The position numbers and the translations under genes were made by a program. A DNA stretch of 64,000 bases from Methylocaldum sp. 14B (GTDB lineage: Bacteria; Pseudomonadota; Gammaproteobacteria; Methylococcales; Methylococcaceae), in assembly GCF_002005105.1 (NCBI RefSeq), contig NZ_MSCV01000032.1:1-64000 (forward strand), in the 5' to 3' direction. The notes beneath the pieces were generated by a model, which saw only the letters and a program-made list of their open reading frames with translations, had not been told where the DNA came from and did no database searches. How positions within the stretch are numbered: position 1 is the first letter of the stretch; each line of letters opens with the position of its first letter. Positions 1-8,218 of the stretch are shown here, piece by piece.

Positions 1-143
1 ACCGGTGTGCTGCCGAATTCGTTGATGAGCACCGCCGTCCGCGGTCCCTGATGCAGCAGGCGATTCAGCAGCGTGGTCTTGCCGCTACCGAGAAAACCGG
101 TCAGGACGATGACGGGAAGCCGGGCTTTGCGGTTTAGCGACAT
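1..143 (-). CDS. CobW/G3E-family GTPase, N-terminal fragment (cut by window edge)
   Basis: Only the first 47 codons are in the window, and the gene continues off the left edge. The visible part has a Walker A P-loop at about residues 14-21 ([16 protein letters not shown] context) followed by an INEFG segment, the pairing expected of G3E GTPases such as YjiA, CobW and ZNG1. These deliver or insert metals (often zinc or cobalt) using GTP. The ATG follows a short ORF on the same strand with a few bases of overlap, so the two may be translated together. The exact subfamily cannot be told because the CxCC metal motif would lie outside the window. Confidence 0.85.
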   Translation of the reverse strand, partial: MSLNRKARLPVIVLTGFLGSGKTTLLNRLLHQGPRTAVLINEFGSTP

Positions 144-352
144 ACGCCCTCCGAGGCTTGTGGGGCCGCAGGCCTATCAGCAAGCACTGCGATGTCATGT
201 TCCAAGTTCAAATTTTTCCGGAGTCTCGTGAACCGAACGCTGCGTTCAGTGCACAGCCGCTCCGCAGTGCGGACCGCCTGACTCACACTCCCCAAGCGTT
301 CATGAGTGGACCGCTTCGGCTTTTTTCGACTGGACGAGGTTCTGGTGCTCAT
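134..352 (-). CDS. small basic hypothetical protein upstream of the G3E GTPase
   Basis: This is a 72-residue reading frame rich in Arg, Ser and Thr whose stop overlaps the start of the downstream GTPase gene. The sequence resembles no family I recognise. The overlap with the next start codon is the only support for a real gene; composition alone would also fit a spurious frame in GC-rich DNA. No convincing ribosome-binding site decides the matter. Confidence 0.25.
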   Translation of the reverse strand: MSTRTSSSRKKPKRSTHERLGSVSQAVRTAERLCTERSVRFTRLRKNLNLEHDIAVLADRPAAPQASEGVCR

Positions 353-487
353 GGCCTAGGGAATGGGAGACGGCAAGCTTTATAGTCACTTTCAAATAAT
401 ATATCGACCGTGTGCGCGATTGTCGTTTTGCACTTAGCCGCTGGAGCACCGAACCAGCAGTGTAAAACACAGAATCGTTACCGCCGA

Positions 488-880
488 TTATTTTCGGGCT
501 ACCATTTCGAAAATCACCATCTCGGCCTCGGTCCCACCAACATTTTCTATCATCATTTCCTGGCCGGACTCCCAGAACACGTCTCCAGGTCCATACACAT
601 GGGACGCGCCACCATCCTCGACCTTGAGGTTCCCTTTCAAAACGTAGCGCGGTCCAGGTCCTTCGTGGGTATGCAGGGGAGTTTTATACCCAGGGAGAAA
701 TGAGACACGGATGACATTCGCCGTAATCCGGGGCGCCGCCAAATCAACTTCCTTTTGCAACAGCACCTGGCGAGGCGGCATTTTAGGAAGTCCTTCCCCT
801 TTGGCTGGCCCGACTGCCACCATCGTCATCCCCACAAGACTGATTCCCATCAATAGAAATACTCTACGGCACTGTTTCAT
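488..880 (-). CDS. secreted cupin-domain protein
   Basis: The 130-residue protein starts with a signal peptide (positively charged MKQCRR, then a hydrophobic run to about residue 28). A single small cupin barrel follows. The first metal-binding motif is visible as TPLHTHEGPG, with two His and a Glu, and the second half contains GPGDVFWESG. Such one-domain cupins are usually periplasmic metal-binding proteins of unknown substrate. It is the first gene downstream of the short-chain dehydrogenase, about 100 bases away on the same strand, and may share its transcript. No specific enzymatic role can be assigned. Confidence 0.75.
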   Translation of the reverse strand: MKQCRRVFLLMGISLVGMTMVAVGPAKGEGLPKMPPRQVLLQKEVDLAAPRITANVIRVSFLPGYKTPLHTHEGPGPRYVLKGNLKVEDGGASHVYGPGDVFWESGQEMMIENVGGTEAEMVIFEMVARK

Positions 881-982
881 GATCGGTTACCTCGTAAATT
901 CTGATGAGTGGCGGCTTGGTCAAGCTGTACTCGGGTGCTGCTCCACGAAAAACCGGCTCTCGATGGCGAATTCTTCGACCGC

Positions 983-1714
983 TTAGAAGCTTTCCCGATA
1001 CGGCCGCAAATCGATTTCATACGTCCAGGCGCTTCTTGGCTGGCGGTGCAGTGCCCAGTATGTTTCGGCGATGGCTTCCGGATCGAGCAGGCCGTCCTCA
1101 CCCTTGGCCTCCACGAATTCTGGGAATTGCCGGCGGGCGCGCTCGCCATCGATGACACCGTCGATCACCGCATGCACGACATGAATGCCCTGCGGGCCGA
1201 ATTCCCGCGCCATGCCCTGAGCCAGCGCCCGCAAGCCCGTCTTGGCCGCGGCGAACGCGGTGAAGGGCGGGCGGGCGCGCAGGGAGGCGGTGGCGCCGGT
1301 GAAGAACAGTGTCCCGCGCTGTCTCGGCAGGAAGGCGCGGACCGCCTCCCGGCCCACCAGGAAACCGCCGAGGCAATTCTTCCGCCACAGATCCTCGAAC
1401 AGGTCCGCAGAGGTTTCGAGGAGCGGCGCCCGCTCGTTGCGGTCCACGTTGTAGACCACCGCCTCCGGGACTGTATCTCGGGCGACGGACTCGAACAAGC
1501 GCACGACCTCGGCTTCGGCTGTGGCGTCGGCGACCCAGGGAACCGCCCGGCCGTTATCGCAGACGATCTTGCCGGCCACCTGCTCCAGCTTGGCCGCCGT
1601 CCGACCCACCACATACACCAACAATCCCTCCCGTGCGAAACGTCGGGCCAGCGCAGCCCCCAGTCCTTGAACGGGACCGACGCCGACGATGACGGCCGAG
1701 CGGTTGTTGCTCAT
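983..1714 (-). CDS. SDR-family oxidoreductase with Phe in place of the catalytic Tyr
   Basis: The protein is 243 residues, normal length for a classical short-chain dehydrogenase. A glycine-rich cofactor-binding turn (VGVGPVQGLGAALA) sits near the N terminus, and an FTGATAS segment holds the usual active-site Ser region. The position of the catalytic YxxxK motif reads FAAAK, so Tyr is replaced by Phe while Lys is kept. The C-terminal half (GPQGIHVVHAVIDG) matches a known SDR subgroup that commonly has this change. Substrate is unknown. The gene stands between the carbonic anhydrase and the cupin, all on the minus strand, with over 200 bases separating it from the anhydrase. Confidence 0.85.
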   Translation of the reverse strand: MSNNRSAVIVGVGPVQGLGAALARRFAREGLLVYVVGRTAAKLEQVAGKIVCDNGRAVPWVADATAEAEVVRLFESVARDTVPEAVVYNVDRNERAPLLETSADLFEDLWRKNCLGGFLVGREAVRAFLPRQRGTLFFTGATASLRARPPFTAFAAAKTGLRALAQGMAREFGPQGIHVVHAVIDGVIDGERARRQFPEFVEAKGEDGLLDPEAIAETYWALHRQPRSAWTYEIDLRPYRESF

Positions 1715-1826
1715 GAAGATTTCTCCATCGGGTTAAACCCGGACTCGGGCAGAACTCGAGCCTAGGCTGTATATGCCTAGTGCTCTGCCCAGGCTCATTG
1801 GACAGGCAACCTGGTGTCTCGTGCCG

Positions 1827-1889
1827 GCGTGGGAGCGGCTCCCCGGCCGCGACCAGGCGTCCCCTGGCGGCAAGGGCGCCGCTCCCGCA
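1827..1889. repeat. REP-like inverted repeat
   Basis: The arms GCGTGGGAGCGGC (1827-1839) and GCCGCTCCCGC (1878-1888) face each other around a GC-rich core that holds a smaller CCAGG/CCTGG hairpin. It lies in the 220-base gap between the dehydrogenase and the carbonic anhydrase. Short GC-rich intergenic dyads of this type are typical of dispersed REP elements. Only one copy was seen in this window, so the repeat nature is inferred. Confidence 0.45.
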
Positions 1890-1934
1890 GCAAACCACCC
1901 ATCCGGTTCCTGGTAAATGAGGTCAGTTGTGGTA

Positions 1935-2513
1935 CTAACCTGCCCTACCGATTTGCATCGCCTCTGGCACTTCGATCAGCTTGCCGGTCTTGACGTCGTA
2001 GATGAGCCCATAGATAGGGATGTCCTGTGGCACCAACGGATGAGAACGGATGTGCTGGACATCCGCGCAAACGCTTTCGGACTGTTCCTGTATGGTTAGC
2101 CAGTTAATAAAGTCTCCCGCTGGGTGACCTTCTCCCTGACCCACATCGGACCAGCCGCTTTCGCCGAACTGCGCTGCCTTAAGGCTTTTTCTCAATAAGT
2201 CCCGCATAATTTCCTGGGTAAAGGTCTCCATCCCACAGTCCGTGTGATGAATCACAAACCATTCGCGCGTGCCCAGCAACTTATAGGAGATCACTAAAGA
2301 CCGGATCGCGTCGTCGCTGGCCCGTCCGCCCGCGTTGCGGATCACGTGGGCGTCGCCTTCGGAAAGGCCCGCATACTTGGCGGGATCGAGCCGCGCGTCC
2401 ATGCAAGTCAGGATGGCGAAATGCCGCCCCGGCGGCATGGGTAGGTGTCCCTTATCGAAAGCGGCGACATAGCTTTTGTTCGCCGCCAATACCTCATCAA
2501 AAATCTTGCTCAT
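1935..2513 (-). CDS. beta-class carbonic anhydrase
   Basis: The 192-residue protein interconverts CO2 and bicarbonate. The beta-class zinc site is readable: CMDARLD supplies the first Cys and the Asp/Arg dyad, and HHTDCGM supplies the His and second Cys ligands. The short length and the conserved [15 protein letters not shown] segment fit the small cab-type prokaryotic branch. It starts just downstream of the DUF938 gene (52 bases) on the same strand, so it may be read from the sigma-54-type promoter at 3281-3298. A ribosome-binding site (AGAGGAG) precedes the ATG. Confidence 0.93.
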   Translation of the reverse strand: MSKIFDEVLAANKSYVAAFDKGHLPMPPGRHFAILTCMDARLDPAKYAGLSEGDAHVIRNAGGRASDDAIRSLVISYKLLGTREWFVIHHTDCGMETFTQEIMRDLLRKSLKAAQFGESGWSDVGQGEGHPAGDFINWLTIQEQSESVCADVQHIRSHPLVPQDIPIYGLIYDVKTGKLIEVPEAMQIGRAG

Positions 2514-2565
2514 GATGGTTCTCCTCTTTTAGGGTTCTCGTTTCAAGGTGTTAGGAAATCGCCGA

Positions 2566-3210
2566 CTACGCCCGGCGGTAGATTAGAGCGAAATTATTGG
2601 CCGGCATGTCGACGGCTTGGTCCAGTTTCAAGCCATGCTTTTCAGCGGCGCGGTTCAGATCGGCGGTGTCCTTTAGGCCCCATTCCGGCACGCCCGCCGA
2701 ACGCAGGGTCCGATCGAACTCTTCGTTGGAGGGCGTGGTGAATTTCCCGTCGACTTTGAAGGGGCCGTAAATGAACAGAAACCCATCCTCCGCCAGCACC
2801 TTCGAGGCGCACTGCATCATGCCGTCGGCGATGGAAACCGGCGCCACCTGAAAGATATTGATGCAGTAGATGGCGTGAAATTCCTCGTCCTCCGGCCAAG
2901 TTTGCGGCTGAGTGAGATCCAGCCGGCGCGGCTTGCCGACATTGCCGAGGCCGCTTTCCGCCGTCAGCTTTTCGATGTGCGGAAACACCTCCTCATTCAT
3001 ATCCGAGGGATGGAATCGCAGATGGTCGAAATGCGGCGCGAAGTAGTGCAGATGCATGCCGCTCCCCGAGGCGAATTCGAGCACATGCGCCTCTTCTTTC
3101 GGGAATAGGGTATGCAGCACCTCCAGGATCGGATCGCGGTTCCGATGTCCGGCCCAGGCGACGTAGGGGCTGAGCGGATGGGGATCGAGTGGGGGTCGGT
3201 CCTCGTACAT
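2566..3210 (-). CDS. DUF938 protein, SAM-methyltransferase-like
   Basis: The 214-residue protein has the Rossmann methyltransferase signature LEFASGSGMHLHYFA near residue 45 and the conserved DUF938 opening with PHPLSPYVAWAGHRNRDPIL. Members bind S-adenosylmethionine by fold, but the substrate is unknown. A clear ribosome-binding site (AGAGGAG) sits upstream of the ATG. The gene is first in a probable minus-strand unit with the carbonic anhydrase. Upstream lies a -24/-12 promoter and, beyond it, a divergent sigma-54 activator gene, which suggests local control. Confidence 0.88.
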   Translation of the reverse strand: MYEDRPPLDPHPLSPYVAWAGHRNRDPILEVLHTLFPKEEAHVLEFASGSGMHLHYFAPHFDHLRFHPSDMNEEVFPHIEKLTAESGLGNVGKPRRLDLTQPQTWPEDEEFHAIYCINIFQVAPVSIADGMMQCASKVLAEDGFLFIYGPFKVDGKFTTPSNEEFDRTLRSAGVPEWGLKDTADLNRAAEKHGLKLDQAVDMPANNFALIYRRA

Positions 3211-3280
3211 GAAAATTCTCCTCTGGAATTATGTGGTTATCAGTTCTAGAAAGAGTCTGACAGGCAGACCTGTAGCGAAG

Positions 3281-3298
3281 AAGCAGCTTGTATGCCAA
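3281..3298 (-). promoter_or_regulatory. candidate sigma-54 (-24/-12) promoter for the DUF938 gene
   Basis: Read on the minus strand the site is TTGGCATACAAGCTGCTT. GG at 3296-3295 and GC at 3284-3283 are separated by exactly ten bases, and the flanks agree well with the TGGCAC-N5-TTGC consensus. The expected start of transcription is about 60 bases before the DUF938 ATG. The neighbouring divergent gene encodes a sigma-54 activator, which strengthens the call. Confidence 0.65.
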
Positions 3299-3313
3299 TG
3301 CTGATTGGGATCA

Positions 3314-3329
3314 GTTTTAACGTTAAAAC
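3314..3329. promoter_or_regulatory. perfect 16-bp palindrome, possible activator binding site
   Basis: GTTTTAACGTTAAAAC is an exact palindrome in the 243-base gap between the DUF938 gene and the divergent sigma-54 regulator. It lies just upstream of the -24/-12 site, where an enhancer-binding protein could bind, although upstream sites are often farther away. Only one copy is seen. Confidence 0.45.
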
Positions 3330-3453
3330 AAGTAGTTATAAACCGCTTGACAATGCCGATTTGAAATTCAGTTTCATTGAATGAAAATTAAGTTCATAAT
3401 CTGGCCGTCAGCTTTAGCTTTCCGGTCCCTGTTTTGCAGCGCCGCCGTCCGTC

Positions 3454-5046
3454 ATGGCCAACACGACTTTTTCCCATCTGACGCCCGTAGGCTTTCTCCA
3501 GACCTTCGTCATCGAGCTCATGGATGCTTGCGAGGCGGCGGGCACCACGCAAGCGGAGCAACTGATCGAGCGGATCGCCCGCAGCGCCGGACGGTTCTTC
3601 GAGGAAGCGTTCCGCGCCGAGTACGCGTTTGAACAGGCGCTGGACCGGCAACGGTATGCGGATCTGATCATCGGCCTCAAGAACAAGATCGGGGGCAATT
3701 TCTCGCTGGTCTCCAGCGATGCCGAATGCATTCGGGTCGCCAGCACCCGCTGCCCGTTCGGCGAAGGCGTGAAGAACACCCCGAAATTGTGCCGGATGAC
3801 CTCCAGCGTCTTCGGCGGCATCGCGGCGCGGAATTTCGGCTATGCCAAGGTTGTCCTGGAGAAGCGCATCGCGCTGAACCACGACGGCTGCGAAGTCGCG
3901 ATCTATTTCGACAAAGAGGCCGCGAGGGATCGAGAGGGCATCGAATACCGGGATTATCCGGAGGTGACGGCAGAACAACAGCATATAGGCGAATTGCAGG
4001 CCCGTATCGAAGAACGGATGCATCAAATCTGGTGCCAGATGAACTCGCGGCGCACTGCGCTTCCAGAGATCGAACGGCCCATCATCGTGGCCTGGTCGCC
4101 CGCCATGCGACAGGTGCTGCAGGCTATCGAGACCGTGGCGCCGACCCCGGCCACGGTGCTGATCCGGGGCGAGACCGGCGTCGGCAAGGAACTGGTGGCC
4201 CGTGCCATCCATGCCATGAGCGACCGTTCCCGGAAAGCCTTCCTTGCCGTGAATTGCGGCGCCATTCCCGAGAGCCTCATCGAAAGCGCGCTGTTCGGTC
4301 ATGAAAAGGGCGCCTTTACGGGCGCCATCGAAGTCCATCAGGGCTATTTCGAGCGGGCCGACGGCGGCACGCTGTTTCTGGATGAAGTGGATTCCCTCAC
4401 CCCGGCGGTCCAGACACGTTTATTGCGGGTCCTGCAGGAAGGCGAACTGGAGCGGGTGGGCGGGCATCGAACCCTGATGGTGGATACCCGCATCATCGCC
4501 GCTACCAACTGCGACCTGGAAAAGGTGGTCGCCGACGGCGCCTTCCGCAAGGATCTCTACTACCGCCTCAACGTTGTGAAACTGGTGATCCCGCCGCTTG
4601 CGGAGCGGCCGGACGATCTCCCCCATCTTGTCGGCCTAATCGTCAAGCGTCTGGCCACACGCTACCGGAAAACCATCCACGGGGTGAGCCCCGAGGTCAT
4701 GGCACGGCTGCGAAGCTACGACTGGCCCGGCAACGTCCGAGAGCTGGAGAACACCCTGGAGCGTGCAGTGCTCTTCGCTCAGGGGCCGGAAATTTCGGAG
4801 GTCGATCTCGAGGTCAATCCCGCCCCGCCCCTGGAGTGCGGATGGAAGGCGATTCGCAAGCAGGTTCTGGATAATGCGGAACGCGAGTATTTGCAACAGG
4901 CCCTGCAGCGCTTTCAGGGCAATGTCGGCCAGGTGGCCGAATGGATGGAGCTGACGCCCAGGGCGGTGTACCTGAAGCTCAATGAATTCGGCATCCATCC
5001 GTCCCTGTTCCGGCCCCAGCCACCCAGAAATGGCAACGGCGAATAG
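3454..5046 (+). CDS. sigma-54-dependent transcriptional activator
   Basis: The 530-residue protein has three parts. Residues 1-200 form a sensor domain of unclear family with Cys 92, 100, 113 and 146 in a CPFGEG...C pattern. Residues 205-440 are a complete AAA+ domain: Walker A GETGVGKE (239-246), the sigma-54 contact loop GAFTGA (286-291) and Walker B at 304-313. The C-terminal helix-turn-helix (about 480-520) resembles Fis. The protein should bind an upstream site and drive open complex formation by ATP hydrolysis at -24/-12 promoters. The clustered cysteines suggest a metal, redox or small-molecule signal, which is inference. It is divergent from the DUF938/carbonic anhydrase genes, the likely targets. 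Confidence 0.92.
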   Translation: MANTTFSHLTPVGFLQTFVIELMDACEAAGTTQAEQLIERIARSAGRFFEEAFRAEYAFEQALDRQRYADLIIGLKNKIGGNFSLVSSDAECIRVASTRCPFGEGVKNTPKLCRMTSSVFGGIAARNFGYAKVVLEKRIALNHDGCEVAIYFDKEAARDREGIEYRDYPEVTAEQQHIGELQARIEERMHQIWCQMNSRRTALPEIERPIIVAWSPAMRQVLQAIETVAPTPATVLIRGETGVGKELVARAIHAMSDRSRKAFLAVNCGAIPESLIESALFGHEKGAFTGAIEVHQGYFERADGGTLFLDEVDSLTPAVQTRLLRVLQEGELERVGGHRTLMVDTRIIAATNCDLEKVVADGAFRKDLYYRLNVVKLVIPPLAERPDDLPHLVGLIVKRLATRYRKTIHGVSPEVMARLRSYDWPGNVRELENTLERAVLFAQGPEISEVDLEVNPAPPLECGWKAIRKQVLDNAEREYLQQALQRFQGNVGQVAEWMELTPRAVYLKLNEFGIHPSLFRPQPPRNGNGE

Positions 5047-5156
5047 CGTCAAGCCCACCGCAAAAGAAGAGCGGCGGATTTTGATCAGCGGCGTGAACGC
5101 TCACGCCAGTCGGCTGAAGGTGGATGCGCGGCTTCCCCAATGGGTCAACAGGGCAT

Positions 5157-5525
5157 CTACCTCACTACATCCCAGACACTGCCGGAGGCGAACAGCAGCA
5201 GCCCCACGTAAATCCAGACCGGCAGCGAAAGCTGGCCCGTCACCAGCAGCAAAAGCCCGATCGTAGCGATTACGGCGCCGATCACCCCGGCCCAAAACGG
5301 GGCGAGACCATCGTGCCGGTTCGCTGAGTGGTGGAGCATCCAGAGGTTCGCTCCAGCGAAGCCGACGAACAAGGGGATCAGGTAGAGGTCATTCAACAAA
5401 AAACCCAGACCCACCGCGCCCATGGCGGTCAATACCACCGGTAAACCGAGGCAGCAGGCCGCTGCCACGCCCGCGCCGAAAAGTGTGGAAAACTGCCCCC
5501 AGAGGCTGCGTTGTGCGGGTGTCAT
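5157..5525 (-). CDS. merC: MerC-family mercury transport membrane protein
   Basis: The 122-residue integral membrane protein has about four hydrophobic segments. A vicinal Cys pair in [12 protein letters not shown] in the first membrane helix is the hallmark of MerC/MerT-type Hg(II) uptake proteins. No second large Cys-rich loop is visible, so it is smaller than some MerC proteins. Its start overlaps the stop of the merD-like gene by four bases, so the two are translationally coupled. It is the last gene of a three-gene minus-strand unit headed by an HMA chaperone and read from the divergent MerR-type promoter at 6221-6252. Confidence 0.7.
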   Translation of the reverse strand: MTPAQRSLWGQFSTLFGAGVAAACCLGLPVVLTAMGAVGLGFLLNDLYLIPLFVGFAGANLWMLHHSANRHDGLAPFWAGVIGAVIATIGLLLLVTGQLSLPVWIYVGLLLFASGSVWDVVR

Positions 5526-5995
5526 GGTAACCTCCTAGGCAAGGGATACGACTCGTCAACGCGGGACTCTTCTCCCAACTGCTCGGCGACGCGCTCGAAC
5601 ACGGCCAGACGCTCCGCCGCCTCGTCGACGGCGGCCTTCAAATCTGCCAAGCTGCGCGCGATACCGGCTGCCTCGCCCCGGTCGAGTGCTTGCAGCAACG
5701 GCTTGAGATCGCTGAGCAAAAAACCAGCGGCCCGCCCTGTGCGGATAAAGCGTAATCGGGCGAGCGCCGTCGCATCGAACCGTCGGTAGCCGGCTGCCGT
5801 CCGTGCGCAGCAGGCGATCAAGTCTTCCGTCGCATAGTTGTTGACCATGTGGACCGTCGTGCCGGCCGCCAGGGCCAGTTGCGAGAGAGTATAGGTTGTG
5901 TCCGGGGCGGCCACAGGTTCGGTGCTCGCTGGCCTGGTCAAGACCTCCTCGCTCCCGCAGTCCGGTAAAGTGCTATTCGACTCGCTCTGCCCCAT
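5522..5995 (-). CDS. merD: MerD-like MerR-family regulator
   Basis: The 157-residue protein carries an N-terminal MerR winged helix ([15 protein letters not shown]) from about residue 35, followed by a dimerisation helix. The pattern of [18 protein letters not shown] and [12 protein letters not shown] is closest to MerD, the accessory regulator that helps displace MerR from the mer operator. A Cys pair (ACCART) occurs in the second half of the DNA-binding domain. The start overlaps the upstream HMA gene by 23 bases, and the end overlaps merC by four. The MerD assignment rests on sequence pattern and mer context; a generic MerR regulator is the alternative. Confidence 0.65.
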   Translation of the reverse strand: MGQSESNSTLPDCGSEEVLTRPASTEPVAAPDTTYTLSQLALAAGTTVHMVNNYATEDLIACCARTAAGYRRFDATALARLRFIRTGRAAGFLLSDLKPLLQALDRGEAAGIARSLADLKAAVDEAAERLAVFERVAEQLGEESRVDESYPLPRRLP

Positions 5996-6182
5996 AGCCT
6001 TTCGCCTTCACCGTCTCCAACAGCCGCTCGACGCCGATTTCCTCCCGCGCTTCCACTCGGGCCACTCCCTCCCCGTAGGACACTTCAGCCTTGACGCCCG
6101 GCAGCGCATTCAAGGTGTTTTTCAAGTCCGCAGCGCAATGATCGCAGGTCATGCCGGTGATCCGTAAGGTGATCGTCTTCAT
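5973..6182 (-). CDS. HMA-domain metallochaperone (CopZ/MerP-like)
   Basis: This 69-residue cytosolic protein is a single heavy-metal-associated domain with the ligand motif GMTCDHC at residues 10-16 and no signal peptide. It should carry Hg(II) or Cu(I) by its two Cys thiols. A close relative of this domain forms the N terminus of the first MerA in this window. It heads the minus-strand unit with merD-like and merC-like genes. Its promoter, 40-70 bases upstream, has MerR-type spacing, so induction by a MerR protein is likely. Confidence 0.88.
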   Translation of the reverse strand: MKTITLRITGMTCDHCAADLKNTLNALPGVKAEVSYGEGVARVEAREEIGVERLLETVKAKGYGAERVE

Positions 6183-6220
6183 GGGAATACTCCTCCGATT
6201 GGGGTTTTACCGTTACGCGC

Positions 6221-6252
6221 AGTCTACCCAGCGTACCTGGGTACGGTGTCAA
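6221..6252 (-). promoter_or_regulatory. MerR-type promoter for the HMA-merD-merC unit
   Basis: On the minus strand TTGACA (6252-6247) and TAGACT (6226-6221) are separated by 20 bases, the stretched spacing that MerR-family activators correct. It faces away from the matching promoter at 6268-6298. Together the two -35 regions form an almost uninterrupted palindrome with 17-base arms (6242-6258 and 6262-6278) around a 3-base centre. Confidence 0.7.
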
Positions 6253-6267
6253 GCGGGATGTTCCCGC

Positions 6268-6298
6268 TTGACACCGTATCTAACTACGCACCTAGGCT
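6268..6298 (+). promoter_or_regulatory. MerR-type promoter for the TauE-like gene
   Basis: TTGACA (6268-6273) and TAGGCT (6293-6298) have a 19-base spacer containing CCGTA and TACG half sites. The same core (AACTACGCAC before the -10) recurs at 8098-8128 and 8825-8855, so a single MerR protein probably controls all three. Confidence 0.75.
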
Positions 6299-6333
6299 GG
6301 GCGCCGGTTTATTTTTTCGGAAGGAAGGCCGCC

Positions 6334-7250
6334 ATGATGCAAGTGAAATCCACGATCGACGAGCGCTGGCGTGGGTACCGGGATTCGGCAAAGAACTTTT
6401 CCTATCTCACGCCGTGGCTTTTCGCATTCACCCTGATCTGGCTTGCCGCTTACGGGGCTGTATTTCCCGACCCCATCCGACTTGCCGCCAGCCATTGGCC
6501 GCTGATCCTGGTGGGTGTGGTCGGGTCATTCATCGGCAACGTGACGGCGATCGGGGGCGGCCTCGTTTTTATCCCCGTGCTGATGTTCGCCTACAGCGTG
6601 GATCCCGTGAGCGCCTTGAAACTCGCATTCGTCACCCAAGCCGTCGGCATGACCAGCGGCGCATCCGGTTGACTCAAGCGCGGCGAAGTTCCCTTGCAGC
6701 TTTTGCACTGGACCGTGCCTTCGCTCGTGGTCGGGACGATGATTTCCACATTTCTGATCCACCCCCAGCCGATGCTGGTCAAAGGGCTGTTTGGCCCCAT
6801 TGCGTTCCTGGCGGGCTTGCTCACGCTCATCACCCTGGATCGAAAAGGCGGGCGAATCGGGCTTCCTGCCAAGGCGCGGGTCCCCCTCGTCCTGGTTTCC
6901 TTGATCGGCGGCATGATCACCGGTTGGGTCGCGATCGGCGAGGGCGAGATCATCGCCGCCTTTTGCATGCTCGCCTATGGCCTTAACGCGAACCGGCCAT
7001 CGCATTGGGCGTGGTATTGCTCTCGGTAAATTCCTTGTTACTGGCTTTTATTCATGCCTTCTATTCCGGCGGCGTACCCTGGGATATGGCGGCATTCACC
7101 ATGCTCGGCGTGCTCTGGGGCGGGCGGCTGGGGCCGTTTCTCGCGCAATGGATTTCCCCTCGCGCGACCAAAAAGGTTTTTGCTGTTATCGCGCTGCTCG
7201 ATGGCTTGGTGATTACCCTGCAGGCAGGCTATGTGATGTTTTTCAAATAG
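6334..7250 (+). pseudogene. TauE/SafE-family membrane exporter, broken by a stop and a frameshift
   Basis: The reading frame beginning MMQVKST encodes a multi-helix permease of the TauE/SafE type (VGSFIGNVTAIGGGLVFIPV, typical glycine-rich first repeat). It stops at TGA (6670-6672) after GASG. The same frame continues with LKRGEVPLQ, so one codon, most likely TGG, has become TGA. A second lesion near 6998 is a one-base loss: the frame runs out after LAYGLNANR, and the true continuation (AIALGVVLLSVNS) lies in the next frame to 7250. TauE/SafE proteins export sulfite or organosulfonates or act in metal and sulfur transport. Its MerR-type promoter is intact. Sequencing error could explain one change, but two independent ones argue for decay. 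Confidence 0.8.
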
Positions 7251-7279
7251 TAACACCTTGAATTTCGAGGATTCACAGC

Positions 7280-7600
7280 ATGATGAACGTATGGTTTGAA
7301 ATTGCCCTGCAAAGGGATATTTGGACACGCGCGATCAAGATCGCCCTGGTCGTGGGTTCGGTTCTGATGCTGATCAATCACGGCGACGTAATGCTGAGCT
7401 CCGGACTTACCCCGGCCGCCTTGATCAAAATCACATTGACCTATTTCGTTCCCTATTGTGTGTCCACCTATTCCAGCGTGGAAGCCGTTTGCGCCGCGGA
7501 GAACAAGCCCAGTATCAACAAAATCATCGGGGAACTCCTGATCAGTAAAGGCCATGAGCTGGCCCACTGTATAACGGCCATTTTGAAGTCCAAGGCGTGA
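7280..7600 (+). CDS. NrtS-like small membrane protein
   Basis: The 106-residue protein has two or three hydrophobic segments. It contains the conserved LVVGSVLMLINHGD and LTYFVPYCVSTYSSV stretches found in the nitrate/nitrite transporter NrtS family, which acts as small paired subunits in cyanobacteria. The family is recognised by pattern; function here is unproven. It lies 29 bases after the broken TauE gene and could be read from the same MerR-type promoter. The end of the protein is Lys-rich and cytosolic by charge. Confidence 0.7.
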   Translation: MMNVWFEIALQRDIWTRAIKIALVVGSVLMLINHGDVMLSSGLTPAALIKITLTYFVPYCVSTYSSVEAVCAAENKPSINKIIGELLISKGHELAHCITAILKSKA

Positions 7601-7630
7601 AGGAACCGCATCCCGAGAATGCCAGCCCGG

Positions 7631-8086
7631 TCAGTCCGGGGTGGCCTGATTTGCGGTCGGCTCCGCTTCGCTTTCATCGGCGTTGCCGTTGCGGGTGAGC
7701 GATTCGATGATGGAGCAACCCGCGGCGGGGCTGCCGCGGCGACAGGCCGCGATCAGTTCGCCAAGCACGTCGTGGATGGCGGTCAGGTCCGCGAGTTTCC
7801 GGTCGACCACCGCCAGTTTTCGCTCCGCCAGCTCGCGGGTTTCCTCGCAATGGGTACCGTCGCTGAGTTTGAGCAGGAGCGCCACCTCGTCCAGGGTAAA
7901 CCCCAGTTGCTGCGCCCGTTTGATGAAGCGCAGCCGCATGAGGCTGTCTCTCGGGTAGCGGCGAAAGCTGCCGTAGGCCTTCTTTGGCGTCGGAATCAAG
8001 CCGATCCGCTGGTAATAACGGATCGTTTCCACGTTGACGCTGGCGGCCTGGGCCAACCGGCCAATGGTCATCGGCTGTTCGGACAT
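7631..8086 (-). CDS. merR: MerR, mercury-responsive regulator
   Basis: The 151-residue protein has the N-terminal MerR winged helix (TIGRLAQAASVNVETIRYYQ) and a long dimerisation helix. The three Hg-binding cysteines are in place: one in DGTHCEE at about residue 80 and two in the C-terminal loop ACRRGSPAAGC. It represses and, with Hg(II), activates promoters with 19-20-base spacers by untwisting DNA. It is divergent from the HvfA-like/merTPA genes, and the operator at 8098-8128 lies directly upstream of its own start. Similar operators at 6221-6298 and 8825-8855 are likely also its targets. Confidence 0.92.
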   Translation of the reverse strand: MSEQPMTIGRLAQAASVNVETIRYYQRIGLIPTPKKAYGSFRRYPRDSLMRLRFIKRAQQLGFTLDEVALLLKLSDGTHCEETRELAERKLAVVDRKLADLTAIHDVLGELIAACRRGSPAAGCSIIESLTRNGNADESEAEPTANQATPD

Positions 8087-8097
8087 CGTTAAACCTC

Positions 8098-8128
8098 TTG
8101 ACTCCGTATTTAACTACGCACTTAGCGT
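8098..8128 (+). promoter_or_regulatory. mer operator/promoter next to merR
   Basis: TTGACT (8098-8103), a 19-base spacer with CCGTA...TACG half sites, and TAGCGT (8123-8128). The layout matches the classical mer promoter of Tn21/Tn501. It drives the HvfA-like gene starting at 8219 and lies a dozen bases from the merR start, so MerR can control both directions. Confidence 0.82.
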
Positions 8129-8218
8129 ATCACTGTACCTTCTTTCCTCATAGGCGAAATCCTGTGATCGGGAAGAAAACACGGTCGCACCTTTTCATCT
8201 ATCCATGAGGAACTCGCC

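Noticed and set aside
6670-6672. In-frame TGA of the TauE gene as a selenocysteine or recoded codon
   Set aside because: No SECIS-like element was seen and a second frameshift lies downstream, so decay or error is the simpler reading; the position suits Trp.
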